From NCBI RefSeq assembly GCF_900142215.1, contig NZ_FRAC01000014.1:62001-126000 (forward strand): a stretch of 64,000 bases of DNA, given 5' to 3'. The notes beneath the pieces are model-generated. The model did not search any database, was not told the DNA's origin, and was given only the letters and a program-made list of their open reading frames with translations. The translations under genes were made by a program, and so were the position numbers. This document shows, in pieces, positions 35,311 to 44,801 of the stretch. How positions within the stretch are numbered: position 1 is the first letter of the stretch; the number at the start of each line of letters is the position of its first letter. This stretch comes from Anaerocolumna jejuensis DSM 15929 (GTDB taxonomy: Bacteria; Bacillota; Clostridia; Lachnospirales; Lachnospiraceae).

Positions 35311-36450
35311 GTGAAAAGATCAAAAAGAATCATATCCCGACTGTTGGTTTTTACCTTGATAGCAGGAATGATGTTCGCTGCCGGCTGCAGCAAAAAGACA
35401 AGCTCTACTGGTGACTTGGTAGTAACCATTAATGACGACAAACTTTATATGCAGGATATGATGTATTTCATATATGCCATGGAAGGTCAGGGACAGAGTT
35501 ATGCCCAGTACTATCCTGGTTATTGGGATATGGAATACCCCGAAGGCTCAGGTTCTACCATGAGGGATCAGATGAAGAAAAGCGTAATGGATGCCGCCGT
35601 TATGTGGGAAATTCTTTACCTGAAAGCAAAAGAGGCGGATTACAGCCTGACTGACAATGAAAAGAAAACTGTTACATCCAACGTGGAATCTATAATGACA
35701 TCCTTGAAAGATAAGAAAGAACAGTTAAAGCTTACCGGATTCACCACTGAAAACCTTACAAAAGCACAGGAAAAACTTCAGATTGCAGACAAGTATTACC
35801 AGACTGTTATTGATGGCCTGGGTATCAAGGAAGCTGACATTAAAGCTACCATTGACCGTGATAAATACAGACAGTACAACACGGAATACCTGTTTATCCC
35901 TACCACAAAGTACGATGAGAGCAACAAACTGGTAGACCTTCCTGCCAAGGATAAAGAAGCCGCTAAGACTTCTATTAACAAGGCTTTAACAGAAGCAAAG
36001 GCTGGCAAGGAATTTGCTGATATTGCAAAAGAATTCGACAACATGAACACAAGTACCCTTAACTTTATGAAGGATGACAACAAGGCTGATGAAGCTTATC
36101 AGGCAGCTGCTTTAAAACTTGAAAATGACAAGATAGCCGACAACGTTATCGAAGCAAAATCCGGTTACTTCGTTGTAAAGATGAAAGATAACAATAGCTC
36201 CGAAAGCTATGATGCTGCTGTGAAAGAGGCTGTTTCTGAGGCTCAGAACAAAGCTTTTACAACAAAATATGAAAATGAAATCAAGAAGGATTTTAAGATT
36301 ACAGAAAATGATAAGGTTTGGTCTAAGATAGTAATGGGTGAAACAACGATTCCCAAGGCTGAGAGAATAACCGCTACACCTACACCTACCGCAAAAGATG
36401 CAACTGCAACACCTACTGCAACACCTACACCTACCAAAAGTGGTAAGTAA
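35311..36450 (+). CDS. PrsA-like peptidyl-prolyl isomerase/foldase lipoprotein
   Basis: 379 residues from a GTG start after GGAGGAAAC. The signal peptide ends in a lipobox AAGC (Cys near residue 26). A SurA/PrsA N-terminal helical domain follows (about 45-190), then a parvulin-like region (about 190-320: TEYLFIPTTKYDE, AKEFADIAKEFD, SGYFVVKMKDNN). The extreme C-terminus is a low-complexity TPTPTA tail. It would sit outside the membrane and help secreted proteins fold. The parvulin core looks short, so isomerase activity is uncertain. Confidence 0.82.
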   Translation: MKRSKRIISRLLVFTLIAGMMFAAGCSKKTSSTGDLVVTINDDKLYMQDMMYFIYAMEGQGQSYAQYYPGYWDMEYPEGSGSTMRDQMKKSVMDAAVMWEILYLKAKEADYSLTDNEKKTVTSNVESIMTSLKDKKEQLKLTGFTTENLTKAQEKLQIADKYYQTVIDGLGIKEADIKATIDRDKYRQYNTEYLFIPTTKYDESNKLVDLPAKDKEAAKTSINKALTEAKAGKEFADIAKEFDNMNTSTLNFMKDDNKADEAYQAAALKLENDKIADNVIEAKSGYFVVKMKDNNSSESYDAAVKEAVSEAQNKAFTTKYENEIKKDFKITENDKVWSKIVMGETTIPKAERITATPTPTAKDATATPTATPTPTKSGK

Positions 36451-36471
36451 TCTTAATAAATAAGAACTTAA

Positions 36472-36544
36472 AAAGTACCCTGATAGTGAGACACAGAAAG
36501 CGATGCTGTGCTTAATTATCAGGGTACTTTTTTTCAGATTTTAA
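36472..36544 (+). terminator. Terminator after the PrsA-like gene
   Basis: 15-bp stem AAAGTACCCTGATA (36472-36485) / TATCAGGGTACTTT (36527-36540) with an inner CACAG/CTGTG helix, followed by TTTTC. Confidence 0.9.
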
Positions 36545-36586
36545 TCTATGGTTTGTTAGACAAAAGGCAGTCTTTCGAAAGGGGAC

Positions 36587-36799
36587 GGCAGTTTACACAA
36601 AATAGAACGTATGAATGCTTCGATTACAATGTATAAGAAGTCCTAATTCTCTGAAGGTTTTGTGCTGGACATATCATCAAACAGATAACTCGCTAGCTAA
36701 AACAATCTGCTTGATGATATAGCACAAAATCTTCAGAGAAAAGGACTTCTAATACATTTCCATAGGCGCATTCATACGTTCTATTTTGTGCAAACTGCC
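36587..36799. mobile_element. Palindromic element D, a second MITE-like type
   Basis: 213 bp with complementary ends: GGCAGTTTACACAAAATAGA (36587-36606) against the right end, complementary to GGCAGTTTGCACAAAATAGA. The inner stem is also nearly complete (GAAGTCCT, TTTTGTGCT, ATATCATCAA and their complements) around a loop with CTCGCTAGCT. The terminal sequence differs from the R1 family, and no target duplication is evident. The GGC...TTTACACAAAAT end resembles ends of some IS256-type elements (inference). No transposase. Confidence 0.7.
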
Positions 36800-36842
36800 T
36801 GTGTTTATTTCAGAACAGGGTATTTGCTAAAGGCTTAATTAT

Positions 36843-39539
36843 TTATATTAGTTTTTCAAATTCACTGACTGGCATGGGCTTGGAAAAAAGGTAGCCCTGT
36901 GCCATGTCACAAAGTACACTTTTTAAGAAATCGGATTGGTTCTGGGTTTCTACACCCTCGGACAGCACCTTCATATTAAGCTGCTTTGCCATGCTGATTA
37001 TGCTTGATACAATGATCTGTTCTTCCCTTTGCATATTATCGTGGCCGAAGAATCCCTTGTCCAGCTTGATAACATCCGTTGCCATATCCTTTAACAGGTT
37101 AAGGGAGGAATATCCTGCACCGAAATCATCAATGGATACACCGAAGCCTAAGCTTCTAAGCTTTCTCATTGCTGAAAGGGCAGCCTCGGTATTGTTCAGG
37201 AATATACTTTCCGTGAGCTCCAGTTCCAGCAGATTATATGGAATTTCATAAGAATCCACTAATTTCTTGATCTCGTCTACGAATCTTTCATCATGCAGGT
37301 GTACTCTTGATACATTTACAGATATCGGGACAAGCTTTCTGCCTTGGCTCATCCACTCTTTGATGATCTTACATACTTCTTCATAAATGTAAAAGTCCAG
37401 GTTTACCACAAAGCCGTTATTTTCAAATATCGGAATGAAATCTCCGGGCATGATTATTATTCCATCCCTTATCCAGCGCACCAGTGCCTCTGCCCCTACC
37501 AGACTGTTATCCTGGAGGTTCACCTTGGGCTGCAGGTAAACGACGAACTCCTTGTCCTTTAATGCCTGCTCCATGGTATTGTTGATTTCCGCTTCCCTCT
37601 GAAGGTTCAGCTGCATATTGATATCAAAAAAGCAATAGGTGGACTGGGAGGCATTTTTTACAGTCTTCCGGGCAACGTTGGCATTGTCTATGGCAACGGT
37701 AATATCTTCTTTGGGGTTTACTAATGCAATACCGCTTGCTACAATGAACTTTGTACCAGGGTACTTGGCTTTTTGTATCTGGCTAAATTTATCATTGATA
37801 TTCTGAATATAATCAATTATTTCATTTTCCTTCTGATAGGTAAGGCATACTGCGAAATTATCATCAGAAATTCTGGCAATACCCTCTTTACTTTTATTTT
37901 CCTCGTAAATAATAGAAGCAAAATCACATAGGATTTTATCCCCTGTCTCATAGCCAAGGGTGTTGTTAAGATACTTGAATTTTGTAATATCTAAGTATAT
38001 TATTGCAGACTTTCTCCCACTGCATACCGTAGACTTGTCTGCGGTACTGCCATTTATAACGGACTGTGAAAGTGTTTTTCTTTCACACTTGCTCTCCGTA
38101 CTGCTTATGATGCTGCTGGCATCTTTTTTAAATTTATGTAAAGTAGGGAGTCCTGTAAGTGCATCGAAATTCTTCATGATGTACAGCTGCCTGCTGGCAC
38201 GTTCTGAAGCTCTTAATTTCAACAAATAGGAAGATATTATTTTTGTGATGGTAAGAAAGGAATCCAGCTCATAATCGCTCCAATTTCTGCACTTTTCATA
38301 ATCATGAACGCTTATGCAGCCCTTTAATACATCATTTTCAAATATGGCACATTGAAGCAGTGCTTTCACACCAATCTTTTTCAGTGCCTCTTCCTTCCTG
38401 TCATCCTCTGTTATTTCCGTCAGGGAATATACCCCGGACTCGCTGAAAGTAAAGGAATGTCCTTTTAAATAATCAGAAAATTCTTCCTTCTCCTTCTTAT
38501 CGGCCTCCATCTTATCATTGGAGCAGAAATAAGTCATCATAAAATCAGGAGTATCGGAAGCATATTCAAAAATACAAATCTGGGAACAGCCAAACTGTAC
38601 TCTTACTTTATTTAATAACAAATTAATGGCACTGTTGACATCCTTTGTCCTGGACATAATATCAAAGGCAAAAGCAGTTATTTCCTTGTCGAAATTGTTG
38701 CTGCCAAAGCCCTTGGTACGGTTGATCTGGTATTTATGAAAGCACTCATTATCCAGATACAGGCCGGGGTTGGCGATGTCACCATAGAAATGTCCGAAAT
38801 GAATCTCCTCGTTGTCAGGCTTATTTTCTCTGTCATAAAGAAGTGCTGCATCAGCCTTTAAGAACAATTCCTGAAAATTCATTCCATCCTTTGGATAAGT
38901 TGAGATTCCGATACTGCAGGATAATTTGTAATTCTTATTTTCTCCTGTATAGGTATTGGCAAAAACCGAATAGATTATCCTTGCCTTTTCTTTTAAGAGT
39001 TCTGCATTGGAAACATTTTTTATAAAGATAAGAAACTCGTCACCGCCGATGCGGCTTGCAATATCCGTATCATAGAAATTCTTGCGCAGGGCTTCCGCAA
39101 TATTGACCAATACCGTATCTCCAAACAGATATCCTAAGTTTTCATTTACCACGTCAAAATTGTCAATATCCACCAGCATTAATGCATGGTATTGCTCTGA
39201 AGCAGAAGTTTTCAGAAATTCTTCTATTACTTTGCGGCTGTACTCCTTGTGGTACAGACCGGTCAGAGAATCCAACTTTTCCCGTTCCATTATTCTGTTT
39301 TTCTCCATCAATTTTAACTCTTTCCGGTGTGTCAGCTCCTGCCTGATTTCCTCCCAATTGCCCCCATCAACCAGCACGCAATAAATCGTGTCGTTACAGA
39401 TAAATTCGACACAATTATCCTTTTGTACATAATTGCTGATAACACCTTCCGGCAGAGGGGTCGTTATAAAGAAGTCCATTAGTTGCTCTCTTGTATATAT
39501 ATACCTTTTTGGAAAGGTGTTTTCTCTTAAGTCAGACAT
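36843..39539 (-). CDS. GGDEF-GAF-GGDEF-EAL cyclic di-GMP signalling protein with in-frame repeat insertion
   Basis: 898 residues. GGDEF 1 (about 90-245) has intact RIGGDEF at 163-169; a GAF-like sensor follows (about 290-440); GGDEF 2 (about 455-625) is degenerate (RISDDNF); the EAL domain (about 635-898) keeps AEALVRW, DDFGAGYSS and the downstream KLDKGF Lys. The protein may both make and degrade cyclic di-GMP. No membrane segment. Residues about 480-508, between the start of GGDEF 2 and KSAIIYLD, are encoded by an R2 repeat with unusual composition (KCERKTLSQSVINGS). GGDEF 2 is therefore split by an insertion that keeps the frame. Confidence 0.92.
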   Translation of the reverse strand: MSDLRENTFPKRYIYTREQLMDFFITTPLPEGVISNYVQKDNCVEFICNDTIYCVLVDGGNWEEIRQELTHRKELKLMEKNRIMEREKLDSLTGLYHKEYSRKVIEEFLKTSASEQYHALMLVDIDNFDVVNENLGYLFGDTVLVNIAEALRKNFYDTDIASRIGGDEFLIFIKNVSNAELLKEKARIIYSVFANTYTGENKNYKLSCSIGISTYPKDGMNFQELFLKADAALLYDRENKPDNEEIHFGHFYGDIANPGLYLDNECFHKYQINRTKGFGSNNFDKEITAFAFDIMSRTKDVNSAINLLLNKVRVQFGCSQICIFEYASDTPDFMMTYFCSNDKMEADKKEKEEFSDYLKGHSFTFSESGVYSLTEITEDDRKEEALKKIGVKALLQCAIFENDVLKGCISVHDYEKCRNWSDYELDSFLTITKIISSYLLKLRASERASRQLYIMKNFDALTGLPTLHKFKKDASSIISSTESKCERKTLSQSVINGSTADKSTVCSGRKSAIIYLDITKFKYLNNTLGYETGDKILCDFASIIYEENKSKEGIARISDDNFAVCLTYQKENEIIDYIQNINDKFSQIQKAKYPGTKFIVASGIALVNPKEDITVAIDNANVARKTVKNASQSTYCFFDINMQLNLQREAEINNTMEQALKDKEFVVYLQPKVNLQDNSLVGAEALVRWIRDGIIIMPGDFIPIFENNGFVVNLDFYIYEEVCKIIKEWMSQGRKLVPISVNVSRVHLHDERFVDEIKKLVDSYEIPYNLLELELTESIFLNNTEAALSAMRKLRSLGFGVSIDDFGAGYSSLNLLKDMATDVIKLDKGFFGHDNMQREEQIIVSSIISMAKQLNMKVLSEGVETQNQSDFLKSVLCDMAQGYLFSKPMPVSEFEKLI
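38022..38089 (-). repeat. R2 repeat inserted in frame in the GGDEF/EAL gene
   Basis: 68 bp matching the copies at 59905 and 47052 in both hairpins: GCATACCGTAGACTTGTCTG and GTGAAAGTG...CTTTCAC. In the gene's direction it has the same orientation as the 5'-leader copies. Similarity extends slightly outside on each side (CTCCCACT left, CTTGCTCTCC right, roughly 38014-38097). Confidence 0.85.
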
Positions 39540-39755
39540 ATTTCATTTTTACCATCCATGCTGTAAATTCCTGTCATCCTTGATCATTTACCTGTATAAT
39601 TGTACACATTATATCATGATTTCTGTTATTCCACAACCGCTATTTAAAACATAACACAATTACAACTGTTTTCCGGAAAGAATTCCTACCGCCAGCGAAT
39701 ATTAATGATATTTGCTCATATATTTAGTTAGTAAAACTATTTTTGGAGATGAGCC

Positions 39756-41474
39756 ATGGACCAGGATTGCAGACAATATATCATTAGTGATGAATACGCT
39801 GACTTTATTGTGGAAAATGGTTCTCCGCTGAGTCGATTTCTGGCAATAGAAAACACTTGTCAAACTCCCATTACCAATAGTCATACTGCCGTCTTTGTTC
39901 CTCTTGCAAATGTACCTGAAAATATGATTCAGACTTACGGCTACAGTGTCTTCCCAAGCTGCTTCGGCCTTATGGATATCAGCAGCCTTGAAAGCTCAGG
40001 AGTTACCAGGATTCGTAACATCCCGGTCTTTAATCTGAGAGGGAACGGAATACTGGTCGGTATCATAGACACTGGAATTGACTATACTCACGAAGCCTTC
40101 CGCAATGCGGACGGAACTTCCAGGATTGTTTCCATTTGGGACCAGACCATTCAGACGGGCCCTCCTCCGGAAGGCTTCCTGTATGGCTCGGAGTATACCA
40201 GGGAACAGCTTAACGAAGCACTTGCAAACCCCAATCCCCTGTCCGTGGTTCCCAGTACGGATGAGAATGGACATGGCACTTTCCTTTCCGGCATCATAGC
40301 GGGTAATACCAATGAGGCACAGCGGTTTTCCGGAGTTGTCCCGGAAGCTGCCATTATAGTCGTAAAACTGAAACAGGCTAAGCCTTTTATCAGAGAATTT
40401 TTTCGCATCCCACAGGATGCCATATGTTATTCGGAAACAGATATTTTATTTGGTGTCAATTATCTGATGGCCGTTGCCAGAAGCCTCTCCTTACCGATAT
40501 CCATATGTATCGGCTTTGGTACCTCTCAGGGCGCCCATGATGAAAGAGGCATATTAAGCACCTATTTATCGCTGCTGGCTGATAACAGCGGTGTAGGCAT
40601 TACCATTGCCGGAGGGAATGAAGGAAATACAGGACACCATTTTCAGGGGAATATACAGAGCTCCACAGACTTTATAAGCGTAGACCTCCATGTTGGCAGT
40701 AATGTAAATGGATTTTCCATGGAGCTTTGGGGAGCGGCCCCCAGCACCTTTTCAATTGATATCCTCTCTCCTACGGGCGAATACATTCCCCGCATTCCTG
40801 CAAGAATCGGTGAAACGAGGGTAATACGCTTCATCTTTGAGAAAACGGTTATTTATGTGGACTACCAGCTGGTAGAGTCCCAGACAGGAGACCAGCTGAT
40901 ATTGATGCGCTTTACCTCTCCCACGGAAGGTATATGGCGGTTCCGGGTATATTCCAGCAGTGATCTGCAGGCCACCTTTCATATCTGGCTTCCCATATCC
41001 CAGTTTCTGGATACCAGTACTGCCTTTGTGGAACCCAATCCTTACACTACCCTGACTTCTCCCGCCAATACCTTAATACCCATTATTGTAACGGCCTATA
41101 ATAATACCAACGGCAGCCTTTATCTGAATGCCAGCAGGGGTTTTACCAGAACAAATTCCATCAATCCGGATCTTGCTGCTCCGGGAGTGAATTTAATCGG
41201 TCCCGCTCCCGGCAACCAATATACGACCATGTCGGGAACCAGTGTGGCAGCCGCCCATACCGCAGGTGTCGCGGCCATGGTCTTACAATGGGGAATTACA
41301 GAAGGCTATTACACCCAGCTTGACAGCGTTGAAATCAAGAACCTGATGCTGCGGGGTGCAAGAAGAGACCCGAATCTGACTTATCCCAATAGGGAATGGG
41401 GCTATGGCATTCTGGATATCTACAATTCCTTTAACAGCCTCCGGGGTGAAACCGTCCCCGGGTCATTTCAGTAA
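39756..41474 (+). CDS. Subtilisin-like serine protease (S8, Csp-like)
   Basis: 572 residues, no signal peptide. Triad Asp105 (GIIDTGIDY), His173 (NGHGTFLSGI) and Ser496 (SGTSVAAAH). The large insertion between His and Ser and the Ala replacing the usual Pro after GTSxAA resemble Csp-type germination proteases of clostridia, which activate pro-SleC. A SleC-like gene lies 6.3 kb away. It could also be one of the related S8 proteases of Lachnospiraceae with other roles. The start has TTGGAGATGAG. Single gene with terminator. Confidence 0.87.
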   Translation: MDQDCRQYIISDEYADFIVENGSPLSRFLAIENTCQTPITNSHTAVFVPLANVPENMIQTYGYSVFPSCFGLMDISSLESSGVTRIRNIPVFNLRGNGILVGIIDTGIDYTHEAFRNADGTSRIVSIWDQTIQTGPPPEGFLYGSEYTREQLNEALANPNPLSVVPSTDENGHGTFLSGIIAGNTNEAQRFSGVVPEAAIIVVKLKQAKPFIREFFRIPQDAICYSETDILFGVNYLMAVARSLSLPISICIGFGTSQGAHDERGILSTYLSLLADNSGVGITIAGGNEGNTGHHFQGNIQSSTDFISVDLHVGSNVNGFSMELWGAAPSTFSIDILSPTGEYIPRIPARIGETRVIRFIFEKTVIYVDYQLVESQTGDQLILMRFTSPTEGIWRFRVYSSSDLQATFHIWLPISQFLDTSTAFVEPNPYTTLTSPANTLIPIIVTAYNNTNGSLYLNASRGFTRTNSINPDLAAPGVNLIGPAPGNQYTTMSGTSVAAAHTAGVAAMVLQWGITEGYYTQLDSVEIKNLMLRGARRDPNLTYPNREWGYGILDIYNSFNSLRGETVPGSFQ

Positions 41475-41485
41475 CAGGGCATGCA

Positions 41486-41556
41486 AAAAGCTGTTAACCA
41501 GCTATTTTACAAAGGAAATACTCCTTTGGCCACAGCCAGTTAACAGCTTTTCTTTC
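41486..41556. terminator. Bidirectional terminator between the S8 protease and carB
   Basis: 13-bp stem AAAAGCTGTTAACC (41486-41499) / GTTAACAGCTTTT (41539-41551), then CTTTCC, with a long inner loop. Confidence 0.8.
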
Positions 41557-41600
41557 CTGCTTTCCTCTTTGGGACAGGTTGCTGTATTTACAACTGCCTC

Positions 41601-44600
41601 TTATAAATCTGCAATATTTACCAGTGATATATTATTAATATCGGCAATTTCAAGGCTCGTTACCAATGCTCCTGCCGTGTCAAGGGAAGTAAGGCAGGTC
41701 ACACCGTTTTCGATGGAGGTTCTTCTTATTAAAAATCCATCTCTGGATTTATCCCTTCCCTGGGTAGGGGTATCGATTACCAGGTCGATTTCATGTCCCA
41801 TAATAAGGTCGATGATAGTAGGTGACTCTTTATCCAGCTTATTTACAGGTACCGCCTTAACCCCGTTATCATTCAGGAATTTTGCTGTACTTCTGGTTGC
41901 ATAAATCTCATAACCCAGTTTTCTGAATCTTCCTGCTACCTCCACAGCCTCCAGCTTATCTGCATCCTTTACGGTAATAATCATTTTCTTATGCTTTGGC
42001 AGATTGATGCCGGCGCCTAAGAAGGCTTTATAAAGGGCCTCATTAAAGGTCTTTGCTATCCCTAAGCACTCTCCGGTAGATTTCATTTCCGGTCCCAGGC
42101 TGATGTCTGCACCGTAGAGCTTTTCAAAAGAAAATACGGGCATCTTAATTGCAATGTAGCCTGCCTTGGGAGCAAGGTCCGTTCCGTAGCCTAATTCCTT
42201 TAACCGGCCTCCGAGAATTACCTGTGAAGCCAGTTCTACGATAGGAATACCGGTTACCTTGCTGATATAAGGCACCGTACGGCTGGAGCGGGGATTTACT
42301 TCTATTACATATACCTCATCATGGTAAACAATAAACTGTATATTGATTAATCCGATAACATGCAGGGATTTTGCAAGCCTTCTGGTATATTCCACGATGA
42401 CCTCCTGCAGTTTCTCCGAAACATTCTGGGAAGGATATACGGAGATGCTGTCACCGGAATGGATACCGGCACGCTCTACGTGCTCCATAATACCGGGTAT
42501 CAGGATGTCTTCTCCGTCACAGACCGCATCCACTTCCACTTCCTTACCCATCAGGTATTTGTCTACCAGAATGGGGTGTTCCTGGACATTTAAATTGATG
42601 ATTGCCATAAATTCACGGATATCCTCGTCACTGATGGCAATTTGCATGCCCTGGCCGCCTAATACATAGGAGGGCCTTACCAGTACCGGGTAACCTAACT
42701 CATTGGCCACCTTAATAGCTTCTTCCGTTGTAAATACGGTCTTTCCGGCAGGTCTTGGTATGGAACACTCCTCTAAGATAGCATCAAATAGTTCTCTGTC
42801 CTCTGCTGCATCTACATTTTCCGCACTGGTTCCAAGGATGGGTACTCCCATCTTAAGAAGTGCTTCCGTTAATTTGATGGCCGTCTGTCCGCCGAACTGA
42901 ACTACCGCTCCGTCCGGCTTCTCCAGGTCAACGATTGCTTCCACATCCTCCGGTGTAAGAGGCTCAAAATAAAGCTTATCTGCAATATCAAAGTCGGTAC
43001 TTACGGTTTCCGGGTTATTATTTACGATGATGGTCTCATAGCCTGCCTTTGAAAGGGCCCAGACACTGTGCACGGAACAATAATCGAATTCAATTCCCTG
43101 GCCGATGCGGATAGGGCCGGAGCCTAAGACCATGACCTTCTTTCTGTCCCTGGTCTTCTCAACTTCATTTATACTTTTATAGCAGGAATAATAGTAAGGA
43201 GTACTGGCTTCAAATTCCGCAGCACAGGTATCTACCATCTTATAGGCAGGCAGTATTTTATATTCTTCTTTACGGAGCTTCTTAATCTCTTCGAGGCTTT
43301 TTCCTGTCAGCTCTGCAATTACACGGTCTGGATATTCCAGCCTCTTGGCTTCTTCCAAAAGCTCTCTGGTCAAAGGCTTATTCTTCAGCTCTTCTTCCAT
43401 TTCAACCAGAATTGCTATTTTATCCAGGAACCATCTGTCTATTTTGGTAATTTCAAATATCTCATCATAAGAAATGCCTCTTCTGATTGCTTCCGCTATG
43501 ACAAATAAACGGCGGTCATCTATACGGTAGAGAAATTCTTTGATGTCTTCTGTGGAATATTTACCGTAATTGCCGTAATTTAAGCTGTAAATATTCTGCT
43601 CCAGGGAGCGTAACGCCTTCATTAAGGCACCCTCAAAATTGGTGCAGATACTCATAACCTCTCCTGTTGCTTTCATCTGAGTGGTCAGGGTTCTCTTTGC
43701 CATTATGAATTTGTCAAAAGGCCACTTTGGAATTTTCACTACCACATAATCCAGGGCAGGTTCAAAGCTGGCATAGGTCTTACCGGTAATAGCATTAGGG
43801 ATTTCATCCAGATTATAGCCTAGGGCAATTTTAGCCGCTACCTTGGCAATGGGGTATCCGGTGGCCTTGGAGGCTAACGCAGAAGAACGGCTTACCCTTG
43901 GATTTACTTCGATTACACAATATTCAAATGTATCAGGATTCAGGGCATACTGCACATTACAGCCCCCTGTTATATTTAGCTCGGTAATGATATTAAGAGC
44001 GGAGCTTCTTAACATCTGGTATTCCTTATCCGACAAGGTCTGGGAAGGAGCCACAACAATACTGTCACCGGTATGCACACCGACGGGGTCAAGGTTTTCC
44101 ATGTTGCAGACAGTGATGCAGTTGCCCTGCTTATCCCTCATGACCTCATACTCGATTTCCTTCCAGCCTGCAATACTTCTCTCAATGAGACACTGGCCCA
44201 CACGGCTTAGCCTTAAGCCATTGGAGCAGATTTCCTTCAGAATTTCGGCATCGGGAGCAATACCGCCGCCGCTTCCCCCAAGGGTATAGGCAGGTCTTAC
44301 AACAACAGGATAGCCGATGGTTTCCGCAAAGCTAAGGGCGTCCTCCACCTTTGTTACAACGGTACTAGGAGCACAGGGCTCACCGATTTTCTCCATTGTG
44401 GATTTAAATTCCTGACGATCCTCCGCCTTCTTGATGGTCTCCGAGGTCGTTCCGATTAAACGGATACCATTTTCCTTTAAGAAACCGGACTCTTCCAATT
44501 CCATGGCAATATTAAGTGCTGCCTGGCCGCCCAGGGTAGGAAGCACACTGTCTGGCATTTCAAATAGAAGAATCTTCTTTACCATGTCCGGTGTCAGCGG

Positions 44601-44801
44601 CTCAATGTATACCTTATCTGCAATGTCCTTATCCGTCATGATGGTTGCGGGGTTGGAGTTTACCAAAATAACCTCAATCCCTTCTTCCTTTAAAGAACGG
44701 CAGGCCTGTGTACCGGCGTAATCAAATTCCGCTGCCTGCCCGATTATAATAGGACCGGACCCAATAACCAGAACCTTTTTAATATTCTCTATTTTTGGCA
44801 T
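41601..44801 (-). CDS. carB: Carbamoyl phosphate synthase large subunit
   Basis: 1066 residues, full length. Two homologous ATP-grasp halves (each with a VLVIGSGP/VMVLGSGPI Rossmann opening and EVNPR metal-site motif) and a C-terminal MGS-like allosteric domain (EVAGRFRKLGYEIYATRSTA). It makes carbamoyl phosphate from bicarbonate, ammonia supplied by CarA, and two ATP, for pyrimidine and arginine synthesis. Overlaps carA by 13 nt, so the pair is translationally coupled. Cytoplasmic. Confidence 0.97.
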   Translation of the reverse strand: MPKIENIKKVLVIGSGPIIIGQAAEFDYAGTQACRSLKEEGIEVILVNSNPATIMTDKDIADKVYIEPLTPDMVKKILLFEMPDSVLPTLGGQAALNIAMELEESGFLKENGIRLIGTTSETIKKAEDRQEFKSTMEKIGEPCAPSTVVTKVEDALSFAETIGYPVVVRPAYTLGGSGGGIAPDAEILKEICSNGLRLSRVGQCLIERSIAGWKEIEYEVMRDKQGNCITVCNMENLDPVGVHTGDSIVVAPSQTLSDKEYQMLRSSALNIITELNITGGCNVQYALNPDTFEYCVIEVNPRVSRSSALASKATGYPIAKVAAKIALGYNLDEIPNAITGKTYASFEPALDYVVVKIPKWPFDKFIMAKRTLTTQMKATGEVMSICTNFEGALMKALRSLEQNIYSLNYGNYGKYSTEDIKEFLYRIDDRRLFVIAEAIRRGISYDEIFEITKIDRWFLDKIAILVEMEEELKNKPLTRELLEEAKRLEYPDRVIAELTGKSLEEIKKLRKEEYKILPAYKMVDTCAAEFEASTPYYYSCYKSINEVEKTRDRKKVMVLGSGPIRIGQGIEFDYCSVHSVWALSKAGYETIIVNNNPETVSTDFDIADKLYFEPLTPEDVEAIVDLEKPDGAVVQFGGQTAIKLTEALLKMGVPILGTSAENVDAAEDRELFDAILEECSIPRPAGKTVFTTEEAIKVANELGYPVLVRPSYVLGGQGMQIAISDEDIREFMAIINLNVQEHPILVDKYLMGKEVEVDAVCDGEDILIPGIMEHVERAGIHSGDSISVYPSQNVSEKLQEVIVEYTRRLAKSLHVIGLINIQFIVYHDEVYVIEVNPRSSRTVPYISKVTGIPIVELASQVILGGRLKELGYGTDLAPKAGYIAIKMPVFSFEKLYGADISLGPEMKSTGECLGIAKTFNEALYKAFLGAGINLPKHKKMIITVKDADKLEAVEVAGRFRKLGYEIYATRSTAKFLNDNGVKAVPVNKLDKESPTIIDLIMGHEIDLVIDTPTQGRDKSRDGFLIRRTSIENGVTCLTSLDTAGALVTSLEIADINNISLVNIADL

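Noticed and set aside
36587..36799. Assigning element D to the R1 family
   Set aside because: Terminal repeats and joint words differ; only a short loop word is shared.
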